NCBI GenBank assembly: GCA_013178275.1
Contig: JABLWZ010000011.1
Span: forward strand, 1 to 64,000
Origin: Bacillota bacterium
Lineage (GTDB): Bacteria > Bacillota > Ch66 > Ch109
Direction of reading: 5' to 3'
DNA length: 64,000 bases
Part shown: positions 25,595 to 34,636 of the stretch, piece after piece
Layout: each line of letters opens with the position of its first letter
Position numbering within the stretch: position 1 is the first letter of the stretch
Position numbers and translations under genes: made by a program
The notes under the pieces: generated by a model
What the model saw: only the letters and a program-made list of their open reading frames with translations
What the model was told of the DNA's origin: nothing
The model's database searches: none

Positions 25595-26731
25595 ATGGAT
25601 AGGCTTATAGAGTGCTTCCAAACCATGGCTGAATTTTTGGTACAGACCTACGAACTCGATTGTGCTTATTTTACTACTGATTTAGTGAAGTATACCTTCG
25701 TCCGGGATCGAGGGCTCAACCTTCCAGGAGTAAAGGCCGGTGAACGCCTGTCAGAGGACGGGTTTGCCCAGAAATGCATTCGGGACAAGCAACCAGTAAC
25801 CGGCACTCTGCCTAAGAACCTTTACGGCAAAAGGATTAAAGTATGGGTGAGGCCGGTTTTAGAGGGTGGAGAAGTAATCGGCTGCTGTGGTGTGATGGTA
25901 CATAAACAGCACAGAGTGACTCAGGCTTTTCCGGATATAGCTGAGCCACTGGCCAATTCGTTCCCGGATGGCGCCTTGGTGAACATCTGTGATCAGGAAA
26001 GGGTATTAATGCGTCAGGCTTCGGATAAGTTCGATATGCCAGAGGTACAGGTCGGCACCGTTCTTAGTGACAGCGGCTTGGCAAGGCATGCCATGAGAAG
26101 CCATCAGGTTATGGTTAAGGATATTGACGCTGAGGTTTATGGTATAGCATGCCGGTGTATCAGCATTCCTCTTTATGATCCGGATGATAAGTATATAGTC
26201 GGGACGTTTGATATTAATCTATCCCGGCAAATGGCGGTTGAACTGCGAGGGATGGCGGTTAAGCTTTCTGCAAATATCCAGGAGATAGCCTCGGTAATGG
26301 AAGAGGTCGCTGCTTCGGCGGGCGAGGTATCCATAAACGAGAGTCGTCTCGCAGACCAGGTGGAAGAAGTCGCTTTGATTTCGTCGGAAATTAACGAGGT
26401 CTTAGATTTCATCAAGAACGTGGCGGATCAGACCAAGATGCTGGGGCTTAACGCCGCTATCGAGGCTGCCCGGGTGGGAGAACACGGCCGGGGATTTGGC
26501 GTGGTAGCCGAAGAGATAAGGAAGCTTTCTGATCAGTCAAAAGAAACGGCTGATCGGATTCGTAATCTTATCAGAGCAATAGACAACAAGATTGAACTAA
26601 TCAGACAGACCTCAGAAGGCACCCTCAAGCAGGGCCAGGAGCAGGCAGCGGCTACCGAGGAAGTCACCGCTTCGGTGATGGAGATGGCCCAGATGGCGGA
26701 AAAACTGGCGGAAACCGCACAGCTGCTTTGA
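25595..26731 (+). CDS. Soluble methyl-accepting chemotaxis-type sensor
   Basis: A 378-residue protein with no membrane helix. Residues 1-100 form a sensor domain ([17 protein letters not shown] ... [20 protein letters not shown]) homologous to the stand-alone protein at 35496. Residues about 110-215 are a second PAS/CACHE-like segment. A short MCP signalling domain follows, with the conserved hairpin tip ([20 protein letters not shown]), where CheA/CheW would dock. The signalling domain is shorter than in typical receptors. It lies between an acyl-CoA dehydrogenase and a CoA-transferase, suggesting that it monitors a metabolite or redox state of that pathway. Start ATG is preceded by CGAGGGGG. 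Confidence 0.88.
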   Translation: MDRLIECFQTMAEFLVQTYELDCAYFTTDLVKYTFVRDRGLNLPGVKAGERLSEDGFAQKCIRDKQPVTGTLPKNLYGKRIKVWVRPVLEGGEVIGCCGVMVHKQHRVTQAFPDIAEPLANSFPDGALVNICDQERVLMRQASDKFDMPEVQVGTVLSDSGLARHAMRSHQVMVKDIDAEVYGIACRCISIPLYDPDDKYIVGTFDINLSRQMAVELRGMAVKLSANIQEIASVMEEVAASAGEVSINESRLADQVEEVALISSEINEVLDFIKNVADQTKMLGLNAAIEAARVGEHGRGFGVVAEEIRKLSDQSKETADRIRNLIRAIDNKIELIRQTSEGTLKQGQEQAAATEEVTASVMEMAQMAEKLAETAQLL

Positions 26732-26734
26732 TTT

Positions 26735-26850
26735 GCATAATCGGAAAGTATATACCAATACTTTCCGATTCTCGTAAGTGCAACTAAGGCTCTCGCCTTC
26801 GTCAAAGGACTTGGCGATAACCAAGTTTTTCTTTACAGTTCTAAAGATAT
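26735..26850 (+). repeat. Structured repeat element, copy A
   Basis: Starts right after the chemoreceptor stop. Contains AATCGGAAAGTA/TACTTTCCGATT (12-base stem), then AAGTGCAACTAAGGCTCTCG and CTTGG-CGATAA-CCAAG followed by TTTTTCTTT, a terminator-like end. Closely similar in order and sequence to copy B at 28385-28500. The two copies flank the CoA-transferase gene. Confidence 0.75.
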
Positions 26851-26882
26851 AATTTGATACAGATTATTTGGAGGTGTAACCA

Positions 26883-28223
26883 ATGTCATATGTTGACGAA
26901 TACCGTTCAAAGCTGGTCAGTGCGGAAGCAGCGGTGAAGATCGTTAAAGACGGTGACTGGGTCGACTGGGGGTTGGGGCTTACCAACCCTTACGCTTTAG
27001 ACAAGGCCCTCGCAGCCCGCAGGGATGAGCTTAAAGACATAAAGATTCGACATACTGTAAGCATGAAAGCACATGAAATATGGAAGGCGGATCCGACTGG
27101 GGAAACCTTTAACTTTAACGTCTGGCACTTTGGTGGAGCGGACCGCCAGCAGCACGACAAGCGGAACGCCTACTATGTACCCAATCTTTTTCGCAACGAA
27201 CCGCTTTTCTACCGCAAGAGTTTATACAACGATGTGGATGTCGCTATGATCCGAGTTACACCTATGAATAAGCACGGTTACTTTAACTTTCACTGCAGTG
27301 TATCGACTATTCGCTCGACCTGCGATGTGGCCAAGAAGATCATACTGGAAGTCAACCCTAAGCTCCCATGGGCAATGGGTGGCAACGAAGAGTGCATTCA
27401 CATTTCTGAGGTAGATTACATTGTTGAGGCTGAATCTCCTTTAGAGGTAGTTCCCCCGGCACTACCCAGTGATACAGACAAGAAAATTGCCTATCTGGTA
27501 ATGGAAGAGATAGTAAATGGTTCCTGTATCCAGCTGGGAATCGGGGGTATGCCAAATGTGGTGGGGACACTGCTGGCTGAATCGGACATAAAGGACCTGG
27601 GGTGCCATACCGAGATGCTGAACGATGCATACTGCCATCTGTACGAAGCGGGTAAACTGACTAATAGATACAAGGGAATTGATGCTGGCAAGTCGGTCTA
27701 TACTTTCGCCATGGGAAGCCCTTTCTTATACGAGTGGATGGACTGTAATCCAGGCCTGGCCGCCTACCCGGTGAATTACACCAACGATCCTTATAAAATT
27801 GCATTAAACGATAACACGATAGCCATCAACAATTGTATCGAAGTGGATCTCTTCGGGCAGATTTCCTCTGAGTCTTCCGGCCCCAGGCACATCAGCGGCA
27901 CCGGCGGACAATTGGACTTTGTCACCGGCGCTTATATGTCCAAGGGAGGAAAGGCTATTATCTGCTGCACCTCCAGTTACAAAGACAAGCGGGGTACCCT
28001 GCAGTCGCGTATCGTACCAATGTTACCGCAGGGGTCCATCGTTACTGTCCCGCGCAATCAGTCCCACCTTATCGTTACCGAGTATGGAAAATGCGACCTT
28101 GCCGGTCGCTCGACCTGGGAACGCGCAGAGCGGATTATCAGCATCGCACATCCCGACCTGAGGGACGGCCTGATCAAGGAAGCAGATAAAATGAATATTT
28201 GGCGCCGGAGCAACAAATTGTAG
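26883..28223 (+). CDS. Class I acyl-CoA:carboxylate CoA-transferase (butyryl-CoA:acetate / 4-hydroxybutyrate type)
   Basis: A 446-residue single-chain CoA-transferase of the acetyl-CoA hydrolase/transferase family. It moves CoA between an acyl-CoA and a free acid through a glutamyl-CoA intermediate. The active region reads [20 protein letters not shown] followed by [10 protein letters not shown], where the Glu of SES is the probable nucleophile; [10 protein letters not shown] is the CoA-binding glycine loop. It would activate the island's carboxylic acid using acetyl-CoA or a similar donor. TTGGAGGTG precedes the ATG. Flanked on both sides by copies of the structured repeat, the upstream one probably ending the preceding transcript. 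Confidence 0.92.
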   Translation: MSYVDEYRSKLVSAEAAVKIVKDGDWVDWGLGLTNPYALDKALAARRDELKDIKIRHTVSMKAHEIWKADPTGETFNFNVWHFGGADRQQHDKRNAYYVPNLFRNEPLFYRKSLYNDVDVAMIRVTPMNKHGYFNFHCSVSTIRSTCDVAKKIILEVNPKLPWAMGGNEECIHISEVDYIVEAESPLEVVPPALPSDTDKKIAYLVMEEIVNGSCIQLGIGGMPNVVGTLLAESDIKDLGCHTEMLNDAYCHLYEAGKLTNRYKGIDAGKSVYTFAMGSPFLYEWMDCNPGLAAYPVNYTNDPYKIALNDNTIAINNCIEVDLFGQISSESSGPRHISGTGGQLDFVTGAYMSKGGKAIICCTSSYKDKRGTLQSRIVPMLPQGSIVTVPRNQSHLIVTEYGKCDLAGRSTWERAERIISIAHPDLRDGLIKEADKMNIWRRSNKL

Positions 28224-28341
28224 AAGAATGATTAAAGGAAACCGGAATATGAATGGTGAACCGGAAATTACTTTGAAGAAGATGATAAATTCAAATCGAG
28301 ATAGTCCGTCCCTTTTAATGTAGAACCCATAGTCATTAATC

Positions 28342-28386
28342 AAAGCGTTTTCATCAGTGTCTCGTCACTGGGGAGGCGCTTTTTTG
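28342..28386 (+). terminator. Terminator downstream of CoA-transferase
   Basis: AAAGCG pairs with CGCTTT and the inner CAGTG with CACTG; TTTTT follows. About 120 bases after the gene. Confidence 0.7.
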
Positions 28387-28500
28387 CGCTATCGGAAAGT
28401 ATGTTAGGGGACTTTCCGATGCAAGCAAGTGTAACTAAGTCTCTCGCCTTCGCCAGAGGCTTGGCGATAGCCAAGTTTTCTTCGTTTCCAGTTATCGAAG
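28385..28500 (+). repeat. Structured repeat element, copy B
   Basis: ATCGGAAAGT/ACTTTCCGAT stem, AAGTGTAACTAAGTCTCTCG, then CTTGGC-GATA-GCCAAG and TTTTC. Aligns end to end with copy A. The 28401 and 28340 ORFs across it are incidental. Confidence 0.75.
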
Positions 28501-28729
28501 CCAAGAAAAACGAAAGAAATCCGCAAGAATTCTCAGGAGTTATCTTATGCATAAACGCAACGAAAGACTTTCTAGCATTTTTAACAAATATAATCTTTTC
28601 TATTTGGAACTAACGTCAATAGTGCAATCAATGACCGAGTTATATCTTTATTATAGAACATATTTTTTGGGAGGTGTTTTTTAATAAATTAAAAATAACC
28701 AGCGTTAAATATAGAAGGAGTTGACGTTA
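28501..28729. other. Promoter region of the CaiB-like gene
   Basis: AT-rich DNA without a gene between repeat copy B and the class III CoA-transferase. TATTATAGAACA near 28650 could be a -10 region. No confident promoter call. Confidence 0.3.
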
Positions 28730-29923
28730 ATGAGTAAAGCTCTCGCGGGAGTAAGAGTTATTGATTTGACCCACGCATACAATGGTCCATTTTGCACGAT
28801 GCAGCTTGCTGATCACGGGGCTGAAGTTATTAAAGTAGAAAAACCGGGAAGCGGCGACCAGACCAGGGGGTGGGCTCCTTTTAAAGCAGGCTGCGATGAC
28901 AGCTGTTACTATGCCTTTTTAAACCGTAATAAAAAAGGTATAACACTGGATATCACCAAGCCGGAAGGCAAGGAAATATTTAAGCAGTTGGTTACAACAG
29001 CGGATGTCGTGGTGGAAAATTTCCGCTATGGGACGATGGAAAAATTGGGCCTGGGGTATGAAGAACTCAAGACGATAAACCCCCGGATAATTTTTGCTTC
29101 CAGTTCGGGATTTGGCCAGTATGGGCCGCTGAAAGAAAGGCCGGCTTATGATGTCATCGCCCAGGCGATGGGCGGAATCATGAGCGTCACTGGTGAGAGG
29201 GGCGGCCCTCCGGTCAAGGTGGGACCGGGCTTAGGCGACAACTTTACCGGTACATACTTGGCTTCAGGAATTGCGATGGCTCTGTACCACAGAGAAAAAA
29301 CCGGGGTAGGAAACCGGATAGATGTTTCTATGCAAGATGTTATCTTTTCGGCGCTGGAGACCACTCTGCCGTTTTATGATACGAACGGAGTGATTCTGGG
29401 CCGGGAAGGGAACGTCGACCCCGCAACCTCTCCTTATGATATGTATACCTGTAAAGACGGATATGTAGTGTGCGGGGCGGCAAGTGACAAGCTTTGGTCG
29501 TTATTCTGTAAAGCGATTGGCAACCAGGGACTTGAAACGGACGAGAGATTTACCACCAATGAACTCCGGGTAATAAACCGTGATCAGTTAACAGATGAGA
29601 TACATAAATGGAGCAAGGGCATAACGGTTGCCGAAGCGGAAGCGGCATTAATGGGTCATGGTGTACCCTGCGGGCCGATATACAATGTGGAAGAGATCGT
29701 AAACCATCCCCATACCAAAGCCCGTGAAATGGTAGTAGAAGTGAATCACCCGACCATTGGAAAGATGAGGATCCAGGGTGTGACTGTCAAGCTCTATGAA
29801 TCGCCGGGTTCTGTGGATGCTCCGGCTCCTTTGCTCGGTCAGCACACGGAAGAGGTGTTAAAAGCGGAAATAGGGCTCAGCGACGAAGAGATCAGGAAGT
29901 ATAAAGAGATGAATATAATTTAG
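28730..29923 (+). CDS. Class III (CaiB/BaiF family) CoA-transferase
   Basis: A 397-residue family III CoA-transferase. Hallmarks are LAGVRVIDLTHAYNGPFCTM, ADHGAEVIKVEKPGSGD, the catalytic Asp in RPAYDVIAQAMGG and the C-terminal LGQHTEEVL. These enzymes transfer CoA between a thioester and an acid by a mixed aspartyl anhydride, as for carnitine/crotonobetaine or aromatic and dicarboxylic acids; the substrate here is unknown. ATG 28730 has GAAGGAG nine bases upstream; the ORF-track TTG at 28721 is too close. A second CoA-transferase in the same island suggests two different acids or a transfer cascade. Confidence 0.92.
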   Translation: MSKALAGVRVIDLTHAYNGPFCTMQLADHGAEVIKVEKPGSGDQTRGWAPFKAGCDDSCYYAFLNRNKKGITLDITKPEGKEIFKQLVTTADVVVENFRYGTMEKLGLGYEELKTINPRIIFASSSGFGQYGPLKERPAYDVIAQAMGGIMSVTGERGGPPVKVGPGLGDNFTGTYLASGIAMALYHREKTGVGNRIDVSMQDVIFSALETTLPFYDTNGVILGREGNVDPATSPYDMYTCKDGYVVCGAASDKLWSLFCKAIGNQGLETDERFTTNELRVINRDQLTDEIHKWSKGITVAEAEAALMGHGVPCGPIYNVEEIVNHPHTKAREMVVEVNHPTIGKMRIQGVTVKLYESPGSVDAPAPLLGQHTEEVLKAEIGLSDEEIRKYKEMNII

Positions 29924-29938
29924 GCACCTTCACACCTA

Positions 29939-29965
29939 GGCTGGTTTCAAACCGGCCTTTCTTTT
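29939..29965 (+). terminator. Terminator after CaiB-like gene
   Basis: GGCTGGT, loop TTCAA, ACCGGCC, then TTTCTTTT. Confidence 0.8.
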
Positions 29966-30238
29966 GTCCACATTATAAGTAATAAGGGATTACTTTGATT
30001 GTCAAATATGACAAAAAACAGGGAGTGCATTTAGCCATTATGGCTGTCGAAAACCTCTTCTTAATCCAGTAGTTTTTAATTAAAAGCCACATAATAAAGG
30101 AGGAATGCCATGAAATATACGTGCGAATTGTAGCAACCATATAATAATGCTACAGAATGTAAGAATTATTGTTGTAATTCTTCAAAGGCTGGCTCAAATT
30201 TAATATTAAGTACAGCCTGAGATTAGGAGGGAAAGCTT
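29966..30238. other. Leader region of permease gene
   Basis: About 270 AT-rich bases. Apart from the short leader ORF listed separately, it contains no recognisable gene or clear riboswitch. Confidence 0.35.
30110..30220 (+). CDS. Possible leader mini-ORF with in-frame TAG
   Basis: A near-perfect AAAGGAGG six bases before an ATG encodes MKYTCEL and then TAG at 30131-30133. If TAG were read through, the frame continues to TGA at 30218 as a 36-residue peptide with a Cys cluster (ATECKNYCCNSSKAG). It ends 18 bases before the permease start. It may be a seven-codon leader controlling the permease, a small protein decaying into a pseudogene, or a UAG-decoded peptide. No independent evidence chooses among them. 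Confidence 0.3.
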
Positions 30239-31603
30239 TTGAGTGGAGAGGGTTTACAGGCAGGATTAAAACAACGCCACATTACCATGATTACGATAGG
30301 CGGAGTTATCGGTGCAGGTTTATTTGTAGGAAGTGGGGCCGTTATTCATTCAACCGGGCCAGGGGCAATTATTTCTTATTGCCTAGCAGGGGCGTTGGTC
30401 GTTCTTGTGATGAGAATGTTAGCGGAGATGGCGGTTGTCAGCCCGAGCAGCGGTTCATTCGCGGTGTATGCCAGTGAGGCGCTCGGCCCGTGGGCAGGTT
30501 ACGCCGTCGGTTGGTTGTATTGGTATTTCTGGGTTGTTGTAATAGCTTTTGAAGCAACAGCCGGCGCTGCGACGATTAACCAACTGATTCCCGGTATCCC
30601 GGTCTGGTTTACGTGCGTGGCATTAACGGCTATTTTTACTATCACCAACATGTTATCCGTAAAAACCTTCGGGGAATTCGAATACTGGTTCGCCTTGATT
30701 AAGGTATCTACAATCATTGCGTTTCTGGCAATAGGCGCAGCTGTTATCTTTGGACTATTTCCCGGGACTGATTCGCCAGGTCTATCCAATTTCACCGGCA
30801 GAGGCGGGTTTTTACCCCATGGATGGTCAGCAGTCGCGACCGGGATCATTACCGTCATTTTCTCTTTCGTCGGTATAGAAATTGTTGCGATTGCAGCTGC
30901 TGAAACCGCAGATCCGGCAAAGTCGGTCAAGATGGCGATCAACACTGTAGTATGGAGGATCCTGTTGTTTTACATTGGTTCGATTGCGGTTGTTGCTTTC
31001 ATTTTACCATGGGATTCGGCACAGATTCTTAAGAGTCCGTTTGTAAGCGTCCTCGAATCGGTTGGTATACCCATAGCCGGGACGATTATGACCTTTGTTG
31101 TATTAACTGCAGTGCTTTCCTGCTTAAACTCCGGGTTGTATACGACTTCGCGTATAATCTACGGGATCGCGGAAAACGGAGAAGCACCGAAAATCTTCAA
31201 GAAGGTTAATAAAGCGGGTGTCCCGATAGCAGCATTGCTTGTCAGCGCGGTAGGCGCATTGGTAGCGGGGGTGTTTAACTACATTTCACCGGAAGTAGTG
31301 TTTTCGTTCCTGCTGAACGCTTCTGGGGCAGTCGCGTTGGTAGTCTATACTGTGATATGTGTTTCTCACATAGTAAAACGGCGTCAGGCGGAACGTGAAG
31401 GCAGAGAACTCCCGGTAAAGATGTGGGGCTTCCCGTACCTTACGTATGTGGCTATAGCTGGTATGCTGTACGTGCTTGTCGGGATGGTACTCAATCCAGA
31501 TATGCGCACCCAGGTAATCACGTCAGGAATAGTCTTGCTGGTGATACTGGCTACCTATCCCTTGTTTAAAAGGAGCAAAGAAAAGGCTGAAGGAGGCGTA
31601 TAG
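30239..31603 (+). CDS. APC-family amino acid permease (GabP/AroP-like)
   Basis: A 454-residue, 12-helix membrane transporter of the amino acid-polyamine-organocation superfamily. The first helix carries the substrate-binding motif (ITIGGVIGAGLFVGSG); GALVVLVMRMLAEMAV and FVGIEIVAIAAAETADPAKS are typical of the GABA, proline and aromatic amino acid permease group. The C-terminus is short and basic. TTG start with TAGGAGGG eight bases upstream. Likely proton-driven uptake of an amino acid or related amine that feeds the island; the exact substrate is not decidable. Confidence 0.9.
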   Translation: MSGEGLQAGLKQRHITMITIGGVIGAGLFVGSGAVIHSTGPGAIISYCLAGALVVLVMRMLAEMAVVSPSSGSFAVYASEALGPWAGYAVGWLYWYFWVVVIAFEATAGAATINQLIPGIPVWFTCVALTAIFTITNMLSVKTFGEFEYWFALIKVSTIIAFLAIGAAVIFGLFPGTDSPGLSNFTGRGGFLPHGWSAVATGIITVIFSFVGIEIVAIAAAETADPAKSVKMAINTVVWRILLFYIGSIAVVAFILPWDSAQILKSPFVSVLESVGIPIAGTIMTFVVLTAVLSCLNSGLYTTSRIIYGIAENGEAPKIFKKVNKAGVPIAALLVSAVGALVAGVFNYISPEVVFSFLLNASGAVALVVYTVICVSHIVKRRQAEREGRELPVKMWGFPYLTYVAIAGMLYVLVGMVLNPDMRTQVITSGIVLLVILATYPLFKRSKEKAEGGV

Positions 31604-31687
31604 ACGGTCAATTAGTTGGACCAGTTAATTCAAAGCGAGGGTGAAACCATGTGCAAATTCTTAAATTTTAATTGGGAGGGAGAATGT

Positions 31688-32470
31688 ATGGAATTCGAAA
31701 CAGTAATCTATGAAAAGAATGATGGAGTCGCGATAATAAAGTTTAACCGACCAGAATCTCTCAATGCCATAAGCCCTGAGCTTCTCAGGGACACCAGAGC
31801 CGCCCTGGCGGACGCTAAGCAGGATGCTTCGATCAGGGCTATTATACTTACCGGGGAAGGAAACCGGTCATTTATCGCCGGCGGCGATATCAAGCTGATG
31901 GAAAAGATGTCGCTTATGGAATTCAAGGATTTCTGCATGGAAATTCAAAAAGTCACCACGGATGTTCGAGAGGTTCGGAAACCGGTAATCGGGGCGATCA
32001 ACGGCTGGGCGATGGGGGGTGGCGCTGAAGTCGCGTGTATATGCGATTGGCGCATAGCTTCCGAAAACGCGAAATTCGCCTTCCCTGAACCGAGAGTGGG
32101 TCTTACCAACACCAGCGGGGTATGCCAGAACCTGTCCAGGATAGTGGGGCTGGGAAAAGCCATGGAGATGCTGTGTTCGGGGGTTACCATCGATGCACAG
32201 GAGGCCTACCGGATCGGTATGGTGAATAAGGTGGTTTCCCAGGAAAAACTTATGGAAGAAGCCCTAAAATCGGCCAATGAGGTAAAGAAGTGCTCACCGG
32301 TAGCGGTCCGCATCGCCAAAGAAACCACGAACGCCTGTATCGACATAGACATGAACTCGTGTTTATTCTACGAGGTAGAGGCGATCACTGTGGCAAAAGC
32401 GAGTGACGACTGCGCGGAAGGGCTGAACGCGTTCGTACAAAAGAGGAGACCAGCTTGGTCTGGTAAATAG
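31688..32470 (+). CDS. Enoyl-CoA hydratase/isomerase family protein
   Basis: A 260-residue crotonase-fold enzyme. The oxyanion-hole strands are FIAGGDIKLMEKM and GWAMGGGAEVACICDWRIAS. The segment corresponding to the second acid/base Glu is KFAFPEPRVGL, but the usual GAGGTQR loop is replaced by NTSGVCQN, so the substrate or reaction may differ from straight-chain hydration. ATG 31688 has GGGAGGGA six to seven bases upstream; the ORF-track start at 31616 adds a non-family N-terminus. The gene is about 85 bases after the permease and probably co-transcribed. Confidence 0.9.
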   Translation: MEFETVIYEKNDGVAIIKFNRPESLNAISPELLRDTRAALADAKQDASIRAIILTGEGNRSFIAGGDIKLMEKMSLMEFKDFCMEIQKVTTDVREVRKPVIGAINGWAMGGGAEVACICDWRIASENAKFAFPEPRVGLTNTSGVCQNLSRIVGLGKAMEMLCSGVTIDAQEAYRIGMVNKVVSQEKLMEEALKSANEVKKCSPVAVRIAKETTNACIDIDMNSCLFYEVEAITVAKASDDCAEGLNAFVQKRRPAWSGK

Positions 32471-32487
32471 AACTAGTTGACCGTTGG

Positions 32488-32537
32488 ACGCAGACTAACC
32501 GGACTCACGCGGTCGGGCTGGTCTGCGTTCTATTTTT
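32488..32537 (+). terminator. Terminator after enoyl-CoA hydratase gene
   Basis: ACGCAGAC pairs with GTCTGCGT around a 25-base internal hairpin, then TCTATTTTT. Confidence 0.75.
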
Positions 32538-32769
32538 AAGGGGCAGTAGGGATATCTTTTATAGCGGATTTAAATAACCTTCCGCAAAAATAATATCACT
32601 TCAAACGCAATATGATCATTAAAACTTAATACTTAATACAAAGGCGCCATTCGTTTACTTTTTTAATATAACATAATATAATTTATTTAAAAGTACGAAA
32701 ATCTTTAATATTTTAAATATATGGTGTTTATCATAAGTAAGAGGGCGCAAACAGGGGAGGGAGGATCAC
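32538..32769. other. Promoter region of pucR-like gene
   Basis: About 230 AT-rich bases with many TATAAT-like hexamers (for example around 32666-32682) but no unambiguous promoter. No ORF of interest. Confidence 0.3.
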
Positions 32770-34416
32770 GTGCTTACAATTAGGGAGGCATTGAATCTTC
32801 CGGCTCTGGCTTCTACCAAAGTAATTGCTGGAGCACAGGGACTAGACCGAACCATAGAATGGTTCCATATAATAGATATACCCCAAATAATGCCCTGGGT
32901 AAATAAGGGAGATATTATATTGTCCAGTACCTATGCATTGCAAACGGTGCCGGAAATTGCGGATGGATTAATCATAAACCTGAATGAAAAAGGGGTTGCC
33001 GGACTGATACTCGCAACCGGGCTTTACCTTAAGGAAATTCCACAACACATGATCGAAACTGCTGACAAACTGGGATTTCCAATAATCACCTTCGCTGCTG
33101 AGAACAGGTATCGGGATGTTACCCGTCAATTAACCGAAAAAATCTTAAGAAGTTCTGAAAAACTGACTGACGATTATGAACTATGGTCCCAGAAAATTAT
33201 AGACGCGGTTATCAGCGATGACCCGCTCCAGAGCCTGATAAAACTCTGCAAAGGGATTGTAAACGCTAATGTTTTATTTTTAGATGGTTTTGGCCGATTA
33301 CTGGTATCTGGACAGGTTCAAGGAGAATACGACGAGTTTTTAAGGCATTTTAGAGAGAGTGATATGAGGAGAACAGCTGAAAGAAGTGGGATTCCTTTAC
33401 TTGGGTATTATAAAATACCCTATTTTTTTTATCGTATGCAATTAGGAACCCAGGTTGCGTTCCTGGTAATTTTAAAGAGTATCGAAAAGTCGGGGCCAAC
33501 AGAAATTGCACTGCTAAAAAGCATTATTGCTACAATGTCCGCGTTAATCAACAGCCGGGATATGTTGAAAAAAGCTGCGCTTAACGCCCAGATGCCTCTT
33601 TTGGAAAACATCCTCTATGGTCAGTATGCATCGAATGAGATGATTTATACAGAAGCCAAAGAGCTTGGCTGGGATCTTGATTCTAACCACATAGTAGCTG
33701 TATTCAGTATAAACAATTTTGATAAGTGCGTTGTAAAGAATGAGTTTAATGAAAAGCAACTGGAACAGTTTAAGGTCTGCTTGATAGACCAAATAATTTA
33801 CATGATCAATTCCATTCAAGGCAGATATCCAGTGATTAAACAGGATTTATTATTTACTACTATTTTTAAGCTGCCTACCTCTTCTTCCGAGGAACGAATT
33901 CTAAAAGGATGTCAGGAGATTATAGAATACTTCCAAGAGAAGCACGGCATAGAAATATTTATAGGCTTGAGCACTATTGTTAAGGACCTAGCCGGTTTTT
34001 CCAGCCGGGTTGTAGAGGCTAAAGAAACTATCGAGATAATTAAGGTGATGAAGAATAAGCAGATTGCCAAGTATGACCAGCTCGGGATAGATATGATAGT
34101 TAATAAAATATTAATGGAAACAGACATTAAGCTGACTTATTTAAATAAAATGTTTGAACTGGCGGATTATGATCTAAAATACAATTCAGATCTTATTCAT
34201 ACCCTAAAGATATTTGTCCAAAATCGTGGCAGCCTTTCCAGGACGGCAAGAGGGTTGGACGTTCATCGTAATACAGTTAAATACCGTTTGAAGAAAGTCG
34301 AAGAGGTGATGGGAATAAATCTATCATCACCAGACGCTTTCATAAACATGACTATCCTGTTGAAGATATATGATTTATATACGACCAATAATAATAAAAT
34401 AGAATCTATTAAATAA
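32770..34416 (+). CDS. PucR-family transcriptional regulator
   Basis: A 548-residue regulator. Residues 1-125: PucR N-terminal ligand domain (LTIREALNLPALASTKVIAG, GDIILSSTYAL). Middle: GGDEF-like degenerate region (about 290-440). C-terminus: PucR-type helix-turn-helix (IFVQNRGSLSRTARGLDVHR, NTVKYRLKKVEEVMG). PucR proteins activate purine, amino acid and carboxylate catabolism genes in response to substrate. GTG start after GGGAGGGAGG. Its position in the middle of the island makes it the obvious candidate regulator. Confidence 0.92.
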   Translation: MLTIREALNLPALASTKVIAGAQGLDRTIEWFHIIDIPQIMPWVNKGDIILSSTYALQTVPEIADGLIINLNEKGVAGLILATGLYLKEIPQHMIETADKLGFPIITFAAENRYRDVTRQLTEKILRSSEKLTDDYELWSQKIIDAVISDDPLQSLIKLCKGIVNANVLFLDGFGRLLVSGQVQGEYDEFLRHFRESDMRRTAERSGIPLLGYYKIPYFFYRMQLGTQVAFLVILKSIEKSGPTEIALLKSIIATMSALINSRDMLKKAALNAQMPLLENILYGQYASNEMIYTEAKELGWDLDSNHIVAVFSINNFDKCVVKNEFNEKQLEQFKVCLIDQIIYMINSIQGRYPVIKQDLLFTTIFKLPTSSSEERILKGCQEIIEYFQEKHGIEIFIGLSTIVKDLAGFSSRVVEAKETIEIIKVMKNKQIAKYDQLGIDMIVNKILMETDIKLTYLNKMFELADYDLKYNSDLIHTLKIFVQNRGSLSRTARGLDVHRNTVKYRLKKVEEVMGINLSSPDAFINMTILLKIYDLYTTNNNKIESIK

Positions 34417-34558
34417 AAACCGATTTTTACAGTGATTATCCCCGCAAATAAACCTTTTAGATTTTATACAACGAATGATTTAATCGCTTTGGATTGTTAG
34501 TATATACAAAACAAATGGACCGAATATGTTTAACATGTCAATAGCATGCCCAGGATGG

Positions 34559-34594
34559 ACAGAGTATTTTTTATGTATGATGCTCTGTTTTTTT
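34559..34594 (+). terminator. Terminator after pucR-like gene
   Basis: ACAGAGTAT pairs with ATGCTCTGT (one G-T), then TTTTTT. Confidence 0.75.
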
Positions 34595-34636
34595 ATTTGC
34601 TAACCCAAAAGAATAAACACAAACGGAGTGGAGACA

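Noticed and set aside
28340-28613. 70-residue ORFs across repeat copy B (both strands)
   Set aside because: They coincide with the structured repeat; similarity to the ORF over copy A follows from DNA similarity, and no ribosome binding sites are present.
26883-31603. Complete GABA/4-hydroxybutyrate fermentation pathway
   Set aside because: A GABA-like permease and a 4-hydroxybutyrate-type CoA-transferase are present, but no transaminase, 4-hydroxybutyrate dehydrogenase or 4-hydroxybutyryl-CoA dehydratase is in the window.
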